A stretch of 64,000 nt of DNA from Strongyloides papillosus. Its lineage: Eukaryota > Nematoda > Chromadorea > Rhabditida > Strongyloididae. This document shows positions 22,728-32,678 of this stretch, one piece after another. The notes beneath the pieces were generated by a model. That model saw nothing but the letters and a program-made list of their open reading frames with translations. It was not told the origin of the DNA and ran no database searches. Position 1 is the stretch's first letter, and every line of letters starts with the position of its first letter. The position numbers and the translations under genes are program-made. The DNA is taken from assembly GCA_005656395.1 (NCBI GenBank), contig SRSI01000048.1, positions 1,178,001 to 1,242,000 on the forward strand, given 5' to 3'.

Positions 22728-24674
22728 TTAGTTACTGCTATCAAATAATTCATCAATCACAACTTCAATACTTAACGCATCATACTTAAAATTCTTATCA
22801 CCACCTATTGACTCAGTCATAATGGCATAGAAACGTTCATGATTCTTAAGAATCATCTCCTTAATACGGGATTTAATTAAATATGCATATGCACCATCAG
22901 CAACAACATAATTCTTCTGTGCCTCAAGAATTTGTTCTAATTCCTTCTCAAAAGTATTGTAAATTGACTTTAATTGCCTTTTATCAATATCAACCAATGA
23001 TTGTGAGACAATTGATGAAACTCTTTGCCATGATACAAGGTACTTCTCAACACAATTAGCAATCTCCATTTGATAAAAAGAAGTTAAATTAATATCATCC
23101 TTCATTATTGCTGACATTGCAGGATCTTGTAATCTTTTAGCAATATAATTATAGTTATTTAACATAAAGATGGCTGATAATGATTCATCCTGATAACTTT
23201 GACATTTATTTTTAAGATTTTTACCAAGTGCCGATAAAACTTCAGCAAATAATCTTGGTACATGATTTTTTTCATAGTGTGAAGATATAGCAAGGATGTT
23301 TGATATTATTTGTTTTTGTTGTAGCAATGCTTTTAAAATTGATATGGTATTAGCTGTTATCTGATGAACATTTCCATCTAATGGTACTGTTTTTGTTGAA
23401 TCATTCTGAAGTCTATCAACGTACTCTCTAATGGATGATGAACAGGTACTATTTAGTGTATTGTAAACTCGATTATATGGTATATGATCACCTTCAGCAT
23501 TCTCTGATAATGATGCTAATTGATTATGATGACGTTGGAAGAATTTACAAACAGGTATCAATGACAAGAAGTTCGTTTCAGATGAATCAAGTATTGATGT
23601 TAACTGATCCAACAAAAATATCATTGGTTTTGTTACAATTGCTCTTTGTACAGATGCTTCATATTTTACATTTCCAATAACCTGTGAAGCAATATCAGCC
23701 TCAATCTCGAGGAGCATAATAAGTGATGAAAATAATTGAGCAATATACTCATATGATGTATCTCTATAATCATCTATAACATCAACTTTTTCAGACTCGC
23801 TACCTTTAGCAATTTTACGTAAAGCACTCCTTAAACCACCACTTCTTTGAGTTTTTGGTTGTGTTAAATTTAGTAATCCACCAGAAACATTCAACTTAAC
23901 ATTAGTATTTGATGATATATGAATTAATAAGTCATTAATTGTTCTATATAATGTCTGTGATCGAAGTGATGTATAGTTATTAAGGCACATTGTGTTTTTG
24001 GAATTTTTTAATAACCACTTACAACATTTCCCTACTTTCTGAACATTTCTTAATGATTTTAATGAGGAATGACTGGTACTAATAGGTTCATTTTCTTCAT
24101 CTAGATTACTAAGTACCTCTTCAGGTTCTAATTTTATTGTTTCAGCATTGACAATTGTTATAAAATCATTCTCCAATGTTGATAAACCACCATCATGATA
24201 ATCTTTTAACTTTCTTAATTCTTCTTCATATGTCTCTTGTGTTGAAAAAAAGTGGATGGCACTAATAATGTTATCCATTTTCTTTAAAAATTCATCCAAA
24301 TTATTTACAGCAGTCCCAGGTTTCAAAACCTCCTCCATATCAGATGTTTTTTCATAAAATTGCATTGTCGTATCAATTAAATTCAAAAGACTATTAACAT
24401 TTTGTTGTCTCCTCTGAACTGTATCCGTTTTTAAACATAATGGCATCACTGTTTTTTCAAGATAACCAACTCTATCATTAAATTTATCAATTAGTTTACA
24501 TATTGAATCGTTTATAACTTTTGATTTTTCTAAAGATCCTTTCACTGACTCTATCCATTCTTGATCCTATAAATAATAATATTAATAGATAATAATTTAA
24601 AAAATTACTCTTTGAAGGCGCTTCGTTAACTCAGCAGCACTTAATCCATCAGTTGGAGGGGTAAAATTCATCAT
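22728..24674 (-). CDS. exoc-7: Exo70, exocyst complex subunit 7
   Basis: Exon 1 (24674..24609, 22 codons: MMNFTPPTDGLSAAELTKRL..) is followed by a 43-nt intron (GTAATT..TTATAG), then exon 2 24566..22728, giving 634 aa. Exo70 hallmarks are visible. The N-terminal coiled coil has LIDKFNDRVGYLEKTVMPL and NVNSLLNLIDTTMQFYEKT. The DEFLKKMDNIISAIHFF segment follows, and later DGNVHQITANTISILKALL (family consensus VHxLTxxT). The C-terminal helical rod has QEWIESV joined in frame. Known role: Exo70 binds PI(4,5)P2 and Rho-family GTPases and tethers secretory vesicles to the plasma membrane. The basic C-terminal patch expected for lipid binding cannot be judged by eye. Only 181 bp separate its start from the start of the WDR-23 gene, so the two probably share a bidirectional promoter. 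Confidence 0.9.
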
Positions 24675-24855
24675 CGTTACTGATATAGATATTTAGGTTA
24701 ATCTTCTTATGAGAATAGCTAAAAACCTTATAACCGATATTTGTATATCTTTTACAAAATAAGGTTAATTAAAATTACAATTATATTGTAATATAATAAA
24801 TAATAATAATTTACTGTTATTAATCAATTTTGTTTATTTTTTTTAAAAAAACAAC

Positions 24856-27063
24856 ATGGATATATACACATTGCACAGTGATGAGAATCAAAAAGTTATC
24901 TTCAACACTACAAATAACGCCGCGGTCAGTATATTCTTCCTTTATTGTTTATTTATTAATGCATTTCTTCGTGATAAAACGTATGTGGTATTTTATCACT
25001 CATTTTGCCATGGAAACAATTATATTATCAGTATTATATTAGATTATAAATATTTGAAAAAAATAGCTGCAAATTTTATTATTAAAAAGTGTGCTATATA
25101 TTAATGGATTATGCAGTGATAATGCCGGTTTATCAAGTTATTTATTCTTTATTTTTAGGATTTTTATAATACATATATTTACTACTAGATTTATCTTGCA
25201 TTCATTATTGCTTATAATATTTATAATTGTGTATATATGATTTACAGGTTTCAAATATGGTCAGTTATTTTTAAAAAATGAAAAACATTAAACTTTATTT
25301 TGTAGGAGATTTGTTTAAACAATCAAATTGAAGATAAAGTTAAACGAAGAAAATGTATATTTAACGATGAGGAGATCCAGAAAATTTTAAATGAAAGGTC
25401 ATTAATTGATGATATGAGAGGATACTCAGATTTATATAATAAAATAAAATTACTAGGTCGCTCCAGACCATTGTCATTTCAAGAAATGTTACAAAGATAT
25501 CTTAACTTCCATCCTAATGACATTGATGAGGGTTTAAATCATATAAATACATTTGAGAGATCTCCGGAACCAAATCTAAATCCATATAATGAACTGAGGG
25601 TAGATGAGGAGTTTCTCAAAATTAACTTTAATAATAAACTAAAAGATTCTATAGAGGAGCTAAGAGAGGATATCAAAAGTAATCACGGGTATTTATTGGA
25701 GTCACATGATAACGATAAAAGTTGTATCCCTCCATCAGTTAACACACGAAAACTACTACGTATTCTGGAGACAAATCATTATAAAGGAAAAAAGATTCCA
25801 GAATCTTTTAAAAAAGATATAAAAATAGTCATAAATAATATGTACCTTCCAGAGGAAACCAGACCAATCTTCTCAACTGTTGGAGAGGTAACAGCCGCAC
25901 AATTTTGCAATAACGGTAAAAGTATTATAACCTGTAATAGAGGAGGTTTTATTGATATTTGTAAATATAATGACATTATGGGGAAATATCAAAAAGATAA
26001 AACTTTTTCATGTGAAGTAGCACGTGCAATGGTTGATGTATTGGTATCAAGAAATAGAGATATTCTTTATGTCCCATCATATCCTGGAATTTTGTCTGAA
26101 ATAAATTTAAAAGATTCTGAGACATCTGACTCTTATGTTGATCGCGATGTTGTTGTATATATACCTGATAATAACAATATAAATGTAATTAAGGGATGTT
26201 GTTTTAGAGATTCAAATGAAGATGCAATAATTTGTTCCTCAATGGATGGAAATGTGTATGGTTATGATATAGTGCAATCACAATTATTATTTAAAATAAA
26301 TTCACATTATTGTGTTAATGATGTTTGTATGATAGCACCAAATAATTGTAATGTTTTTATATCTGCTGGTCCTAAAAGTTTAAATATTTTTGATAGTAGG
26401 ATACTTAGAACTAGGAGTGATGTTGGTGCACCAATAGCAATCATTGGATATAATTCAATAAATTATAGATATATCTCATCCCGTGGTGATGGCAATTATG
26501 TTGTTGGTACATGTTATGATAATGCTATTAAAGTTTATGATATTAGATATGCAAATAAAAACATTTTCAATGTTCTAAATAACAATCAATTTAATGACCT
26601 TAGATGTATTGGTGAAGTTCCAATAAAGAAATGCCAATATGTTGATACTGTATGTAAAGCTAAAATTTCACCACAACATACAGGAAGTAGATTTATATAC
26701 ACAGGATGTTATAATGAAAATGTTTCTATTTTTGATTTGTATACGGGAGCAAAGGTCAAAACAATAAAATGTACTGAATCATCACAGGTATCAACATTAG
26801 ATTGGCATCCATTTAAAAATCAAATTGTGGCCGGAGCAACATGCGGAAAGGTTGTTTGTATTAGTGATGAAAAAGATTCAGAATTAATTATGGAAGGTGG
26901 TAAAAATCCAGATAATGACCATGGAGTGGACCATAATTCTAACAATGAAATTCCCAATGATAATAGAAGAAGATTATCGAAAATTCGATTTCTAGGTCAA
27001 GAGTATGAAAGGCACTTTCCGAGGTTACCAAGAAGGCAAATCGACTACAGCACAATTGAGTAA
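24856..27063 (+). CDS. wdr-23: WDR-23 / DCAF11-like WD40 protein
   Basis: Exon 1 is 24856..24924 (MDIYTLHSDENQKVIFN.., 23 codons) and exon 2 is 25306..27063. The 381-nt intron (GTCAGT..TTGTAG) is phase 0, and the product is 608 aa. An N-terminal helical region contains PLSFQEMLQRYL. A seven-bladed WD40 propeller starts near residue 210 (ETRPIFSTVGEVTAAQFCNNGKSIITC..). GCCFRDSNEDAIICSSMDGNVYGYD, YVVGTCYDNAIKVYDIR and SRFIYTGCYNENVSIFDLYTGAKV are among the blades. The length and end (RLPRRQ) fit DCAF11. Known role: substrate receptor for CUL4-DDB1 ligase that degrades SKN-1/Nrf in worms. The DDB1-binding WDxR motif is partly kept (YDIRYAN). The long first intron is exceptional here and may host an alternative promoter or first exon. 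Confidence 0.85.
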
Positions 27064-27831
27064 ATGAAGAAAACCATCCTCATAAATTAATCTACTTTTC
27101 TAACTCACAAAAAATTGTAAAATATCACAATAAATATTAACATTAAAAGGTGAAATATTTTGTTTACAATCAGATTTCCGTTCGCCATCACCTTCATCCT
27201 TCCATATAAAGGCTTATATTTAAATTAAAGTCTCAAAAATCACGTACAATAATGTATAAATAAACAACAGTGCGAGAAATCATTTTTATCTATAAATAAC
27301 AATGATAAACCTAAATCACACCAATCATTACTTTTGCATTTCTATATTTTGAAATAATTCTCTTCATAACAAAGTTCTTTGTCACATCATATGACATAGA
27401 TAAACAAGGACACCTCTATAGTGTATGTATAAATGATAGTTATGGAAACGCCTAGAAATTTTTTTCTCTTATGTCCCTTTTATTATTTGTAAACAAATTT
27501 TAGTATATATACGCTCTCTATTTCAACTGTAAATTCACTTATCATTCTTTTTAGAGATTCTTTTTAGTGATCTCATTAATTTCTTACATATTATCTTAAT
27601 GTTGTTGAAATAAATGTAAACATTGGTTTTTGTAAATAAAGCTTTTACCAAGTTATAGCAATATATCTCAATTTATCATTGGCCGCAAAAAATAGTATTA
27701 CATACATATTAATATGCTATTTTATCTATCACACATTTTATTTTTTTTCTTGCATCTCATTTTATTTATATTTTTCAGAAATATTATTTACGTTGTTAAG
27801 ACAAAACTAATATTGAAATTAAAATATCAAG
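27064..27831. other. Intergenic between WDR-23 and the DAP1-like gene
   Basis: It holds the WDR-23 3' end (AATAAA at 27129-27134) and the next promoter. A pyrimidine-rich stretch ending CAG at 27779 could be a trans-splice acceptor ahead of the 27832 start. No other gene is seen. Confidence 0.5.
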
Positions 27832-28143
27832 ATGGAGAAAGAAGAGGATATTGCTAAAAAAATGAAGGAACTTGGACACGGAAAAGCCAAAAAGATTGGT
27901 TCTGGTATTCGCGTCAACCGTGGTAGAAAGACATCAAGCGGAGATAGGTCTGATAGTTCTGATGATGATGTCGAGTGTCGCCCCGTCGACAACAACCTCA
28001 TGTTCGACATTGAACGTAACTTACCAAAAAAGGAGATATGTGAGCAGACATTAACAAAACCTGTCGTTCAGAATGTTCCTAAAAATGACTTCAAAAGAAC
28101 ATGTAACAGCAAGCCTGTTTTTCAACCGCAAAAAACAAACTAA
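27832..28143 (+). CDS. Small basic/acidic protein, possibly DAP1-like
   Basis: A single exon of 103 aa, GC-richer and with more C-ending codons than its neighbours, which suggests strong expression. The segment GHGKAKKIGSGIRVNRGRK resembles the AGHPPAVKAGGMRIV motif near the N-terminus of death-associated protein 1. The end VFQPQKTN resembles the FQPRK-type end of worm DAP proteins. In between are a Ser/Asp-rich stretch (SSGDRSDSSDDD) with acidic casein-kinase-like sites and the FDIERNLPKKEICEQTLTKP segment. DAP1 is a small proline-rich regulator of autophagy and apoptosis and a TOR substrate (family knowledge). The match is short and the protein is otherwise diverged, so this is a tentative call. 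The alternative is an unrelated disordered nematode protein. A polyadenylation hexamer lies at 28318-28323. Confidence 0.5.
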   Translation: MEKEEDIAKKMKELGHGKAKKIGSGIRVNRGRKTSSGDRSDSSDDDVECRPVDNNLMFDIERNLPKKEICEQTLTKPVVQNVPKNDFKRTCNSKPVFQPQKTN

Positions 28144-28382
28144 AAAAACTTTGTCATCATAGACCTACGATCTGTCTAAATATTTTTGATTATTTAAATG
28201 ACTAACAACAATATTGTATGGGGATATCATTTTTTGTTGTTATGTTGAACAACTTAAAAATTATATTGGTTTTAAAATTTTATGTGTAGTATAGTTATTG
28301 TATCATTTTCTTTATGAAATAAAACTATTTAAAACACAACAATTTATTAGCGAGTAAAACAATGTTAAAAGATAACAAAAAG

Positions 28383-29297
28383 TTAAAGTTCTGTTTTTAT
28401 TTTTTTACTTTTCTTTTTTCGTGGTTCCTCTACAATTATTTCTTCCTCGACAACTTCTTCTTTTACTGTCGTTTCCTCCATAGCAGCAAGTTTTCTAGCT
28501 TCTTTACGTTCTTTTTTTGCTTTTTTCCTAGCTAATTTTTCTAGTCTTTTTTGTTCCTCTTCCTCATCAACTATCTCTTCTTTGTTAGTATGTTTGTTAT
28601 CTGTCTTATCATTCATTTCATCTCCCTCTCCTTCAGCATTCATTTTTTCCATTAATTGCATTTCTGCTTGTTTTGCATGGAATGCCTGGAGTTTTGCTGC
28701 GAAGTAGTCGGTCATACTCATTGAAGAGACAATTTCTTCTTCTTTTTCAACAACAACTTCTTCCTCCTCCTTTACATCTACTTCATCCTCATTAACATTC
28801 TTTTCAACTTTTTTACCAAATATTTGAAATTTATCAGCATCTGTCGCCTGAGACAAATCTTTTCTTTTAATAAACTTTTGATAATGAATTCTCCTTCTTG
28901 AGACACGAGCACGTTCCTCTAGATTAAGCACATCATCGCCTGTTTTTTTATTGCCCTTTTTTTCGCATTCTTCTTCATCACTACTTTCTTCTTCATTTTT
29001 ATTTTTTTCTTTCTTATTTTTGTTCAAATTTGCCAGGATACTTGCAAAATCGTCATGATGCCCAACCCAAGTTTTATCGTATTCTCCACTGTATCCAAGA
29101 CCTTTTTGTGTAGTATTTGACTTCACTTTAAAACCTTCAACATCACCTTGTTCATCTTTACCTAGACCTTTTCCCTCTTGCCAACCCATCTTTGAAAGCA
29201 ATTTTTTTGCAACAGAATTTTCTGATTTTTGCCATATTAAATTATTTGGATCAATGGGGATTTTTTGTTTACGTCTTCGTTCTGCAAGAATAGACAT
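28383..29297 (-). CDS. PINX1-like G-patch protein
   Basis: A single exon of 304 aa. The N-terminus MSILAERRRKQKIPIDPNNL..W is the PINX1 signature (MSMLAERRRKQKW..DP.N). It is followed by a G-patch (VAKKLLSKMGWQEGKGLGKDEQGDVEGFKVK, ~25-65), GLGY and WVGHHDDFASILANLN, all as in PINX1. The remainder is highly charged (long Glu/Lys runs, KKAKKERKEARK) and probably disordered. I start at ATG 29297; the two codons before it follow a TTG and are not needed. Known role: nucleolar protein that activates a DEAH helicase (Prp43/DHX15) in pre-rRNA processing. In vertebrates it also inhibits telomerase. The DDF motif that precedes the telomerase-binding region is kept, but the rest of that region is not recognisable. 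Confidence 0.88.
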   Translation of the reverse strand: MSILAERRRKQKIPIDPNNLIWQKSENSVAKKLLSKMGWQEGKGLGKDEQGDVEGFKVKSNTTQKGLGYSGEYDKTWVGHHDDFASILANLNKNKKEKNKNEEESSDEEECEKKGNKKTGDDVLNLEERARVSRRRIHYQKFIKRKDLSQATDADKFQIFGKKVEKNVNEDEVDVKEEEEVVVEKEEEIVSSMSMTDYFAAKLQAFHAKQAEMQLMEKMNAEGEGDEMNDKTDNKHTNKEEIVDEEEEQKRLEKLARKKAKKERKEARKLAAMEETTVKEEVVEEEIIVEEPRKKKSKKIKTEL

Positions 29298-29535
29298 TAT
29301 CAAAGGAAAAAAATATTTTAAACCCTAAAAACAAGGTAATTAAACAATTAATGTATTAAAAATAAAGCAATTTGAAAAAAATTTATGTTGAAATTAATTC
29401 TGTTTACTTATCTTTGGGAAAATGTTCTATTGAATTTAAGATAATGTATTGTTTATTTAAAAAGAAAGAAATTATTATCAACAAATATTATTATAAATTT
29501 TTTTTTTTGTAATTTATATAAAAATAAAAAATTAT

Positions 29536-30269
29536 TTAATTTTTAGCATTCTCATCATTATTTTTATGCTTCTCTTCTTGTTCCTTTTTCGCTTTAAGGT
29601 CTTTAATAGCAGCAAGTTGAGCTTTTAAATCTTCAATATTCTTCATTCTAAGTTTCATTGTTTCTTGAGATCTAGCTAATTCTTTAACTATTTCATCTCT
29701 TCTTTTCATTCTTTTATCCAACTCCTCTCTTAATCTTTTTTCATTATCCTTAATTTTCTTAACAGATGCTTGTATTTGTTCAATTTGTTCCCTATTTTTA
29801 TTGCTTAATAAATCATCACTAGATAATTTGATCTCAAGATATTTCACAGCTTCTGCTAAGTCCATTTTTATTTCTTCATCTTTTTTCTTGGTATCAACAT
29901 TACTTTCAGTTGACTCTTTTTCCTTCATCAAGGTACTCTCTAAATTTTCACGGACTTTAGAAATTGTCTCCTCTGAGAATTTACCATCTTCTGTCATAGG
30001 TTCATTCTCCAGATTTTTACTTAGTTTTGATATTTCTTCAATCATTACTTGTTTTTGTTTTAGTTGACTTTTCAATTCTTCTATAAATTATTTTTATTAT
30101 AAGTACACCTTCGTACTCATTAAATCAACATACCTAAATGACGCTTCTTCTCCTCAACTTCTAATTCTTTTTTCTTAAGATCGTTGATTTGTTCAATTGT
30201 TTTAGTTAAGTCTAAGTTTTTTTCAACAACAGACTCTTCAACGTTATCTCCATCTATTTCTTGGACCAT
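29536..30269 (-). CDS. Coiled-coil protein of unknown function, 226 aa
   Basis: Exon 1 is 30269..30134 (MVQEIDGDNVEESVVEKNL..) and exon 2 is 30080..29536. The 53-nt intron (GTATGT..TTATAG) joins KKRHL-EELKSQLKQKQ in frame. Almost the whole chain is predicted coiled coil by eye: repeated heptads rich in Lys, Glu and Leu (KTIEQINDLKKKELEVEEKK; IEQIQASVKKIKDNEKRL; MKLRMKNIEDLKAQLAAI). An acidic, Ser/Thr-rich break lies near residues 75-120. It ends in a charged tail (KHKNNDENAKN). No domain is recognisable. Low-complexity coiled coils match many unrelated proteins, so no homology call is made. Its position 238 bp upstream of PINX1 on the same strand gives no functional clue. Confidence 0.75.
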
Positions 30270-30590
30270 TATTATTGAAAATACAAGTTAAGTAAAATAA
30301 TATGAAATAAATTAAAGATGAAATTGATTTGAATTTATATATCAACTCTGTGGTCCTTTATTTATCACTGTTCCACCCTCTTTCTTATAATGCTTTATAG
30401 CATTTAGTAAAATGCCATTGGAAGGAATGATATATATTTATACTATAGGATTAGTTGGCAGATGATGAACAGAAAATAAAGAATGTCGTCACTACAATTG
30501 ATAGACTAATAAAATGATATTTATGCTGATTGAGATATAGTATTTATTTAATACATCAAAAAAAATAAAGAAATTAAAAATACATTATTT
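30270..30590. other. Intergenic, 3' of TBCCD1 gene
   Basis: Nothing recognisable beyond AT-rich sequence. It should hold the promoter of the coiled-coil gene and the 3' end of the TBCCD1-like gene. Confidence 0.4.
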
Positions 30591-32271
30591 TTATATACAT
30601 TTTTTTAACAAATATTGTATATCTCTCTTCGATAAAGCATCCATTGTATTACTAAAATTATCTTTATTGTTTTGATAAACTTTTTTTAATGAAGTCTCCC
30701 ATGATTTTATGAACTTTGGAGGAATAGTTTTTGTACGGAAATATTTGAAAAAGTCAGAGTTAAAATCGGTATCAAATAATGTTGGTTGAATGTAGAATGA
30801 ATCTGGAGATAATATATTATATACTTCAACTTTCTTATCAGTTCCATTGTTCTTTGAATTACACATTGATTGAGGAAATAATTCATCTAATATAATTGGC
30901 TTGGACCATTGATTTTTATCGTATGGTAATAAAGACATTTTTGATGCATTGAGTTGTTTCTCAAGATTAGAGTAAAAAACATTATATGGAGCTAATTTAA
31001 TACCTTTGGAGTCTGATGAAATAATTGGTGAGGTATAAGATGAAAGAAAAATTGTTAAATTTGAACAATTTTTAATTATTATTCTGTAAGTTATAACAGA
31101 AATTGATGTATTATGAACATTATTAATAAAAATTATGTCTTTTACTGGACCAATTATTATTGGTAAACAATCATAGGTATCAGAGATAATAACGCTACAT
31201 GCATATTGAGGATAAAATATATACGAACTTCTATTGTTACCATTGGTTAATTTTAAATTTATCCCACTATAAAGTGGACTTGAAAAAACTTCTATGTGAT
31301 TCCAATTAACAATAACAAGTTTTCTGTATTTTTTTCCTAAACTAGGTGTAAATTTTTTATGACATTGTTCAAAATGATTAAATTGTTTTGGGTGATCATT
31401 TATGTTATCAGCGGGTAAATCATGTATAGCAAACATATCTTGTTGAAGGATCATATCAACAACATAAACAATTTCATCAAATCTTATTTCATTACCCCCA
31501 AATGTGGTGACAATTTTTCTTGATAAAATATTCCAACATTTTTGTGGTAAAATTGATCTTTCATCAACATTTTCCAGTAAATCTACAATTGTACCCTCAA
31601 AAACAATATCAAAATTATGGAGATGTTCAATGTGTATTTTTGTTGATCCATCAATACACTCTACAGGTTTATGTGATTCTTTTATCAATCTTTTCATTAA
31701 GATTGGATTACATAGTAGGAGAATAGAACAAAATTGTTTCAAGTTCCTTTTAATATATTCATGTATAATTCTAAAACTTTGAATATTTTGACATTCATTT
31801 GAAAAAAAATTTTTATACCCTGACATAACTATTACCAATGCTAAAAATAATATTTTTGTTCTACCTATTTTAATATTTTTATCATCATGATTTTTTAATG
31901 GTATTGACAAATCAGAATTAATTACAACTTCTTCCATTAAATCATCTTTATTAATAATTGATTTTTCATTATCACTATCCATTTCTTCGAGATGTTTAGC
32001 ACTTATAAAAAATTCTACAGCAATGTCATCTGTCAATAACATTTTTTGTATTGCTATATGATGCCAATCCCCGAATGTTATGTATGGTGTTCTATTATAA
32101 TACCCATGGTAAGAAATAAATTGTAAGGCTAATTTAAATGTATCAACATGTGAAGGACCAAATGATATGTATGAATGATCAACATTCACTGAGAAATCAC
32201 CTCTAGGCCAAATATATGATTTCTAGAAGAATGTAATATAAAAACTTTTTTAAACCTACCTCAATCTTCAT
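30591..32271 (-). CDS. TBCC domain-containing protein 1 (TBCCD1)
   Basis: A 12-nt first exon (32271..32260, MKIE) is followed by a 37-nt intron (GTAGGT..TTCTAG) and exon 2 32222..30591, giving 547 aa. The join reads MKIE-KSYIWPRGDFSVNV. The order matches TBCCD1. The N-terminal region contains FGPSHVDTFKLALQFIS and YITFGDWHHIAIQKMLLTDDIA. The C-CAP/TBCC beta-helix (~residues 320-460) has YACSVIISDTYDCLPIIIGPVKDIIFINN, ..RIIIKNCSNLTIF and KGIKLAPYNVFYSNLE. The C-terminus has VYNILSPDSFYIQ. TBCCD1 lacks the catalytic Arg finger of cofactor C. In other organisms it sits at centrosomes or basal bodies and controls centriole and Golgi positioning. The start is set by the microexon because exon 2 has no suitable early ATG and the upstream frame stops. 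Confidence 0.85.
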
Positions 32272-32678
32272 ATTCTTAAAATATAAGGTATTTTTTCATA
32301 AAAATATATCATAGAAATTTCTTAAATAGCCATCATTATATTAGTTATAATATATAATGAGTTATAAATGAAAATATATTATAAAATATTCCTTTATTAA
32401 TATTATAACATATAATGATATTATCACAGTTGTGTAATAGAAATATAATACATTACAAGTTTTATATAAACATTTACAATTTCTTTATCCGCACCTGATG
32501 TCGTCATGGTGATAAGATGTTTTACTTTAATCCACTATGATTTAAGGGTAACGTCTTTTAAAATGATAAATTATATCTTCTTCCTCAAATGGACATTAAG
32601 ATTGTATTTATTTCATCGTCACAAAAAAAACATTAACTATAAAGTACATATATTTAAAAAAAACAAAAAATTATATAG
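32272..32678. other. Intergenic between TBCCD1 and INTS8
   Basis: Contains the TBCCD1 promoter, including an imperfect X-box-like site at 32500-32513 (minus strand, ATCACCATGACGAC, 12 of 14 matches). The ORF on the plus strand across 32506-32775 overlaps INTS8 codons and looks spurious. Confidence 0.45.
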
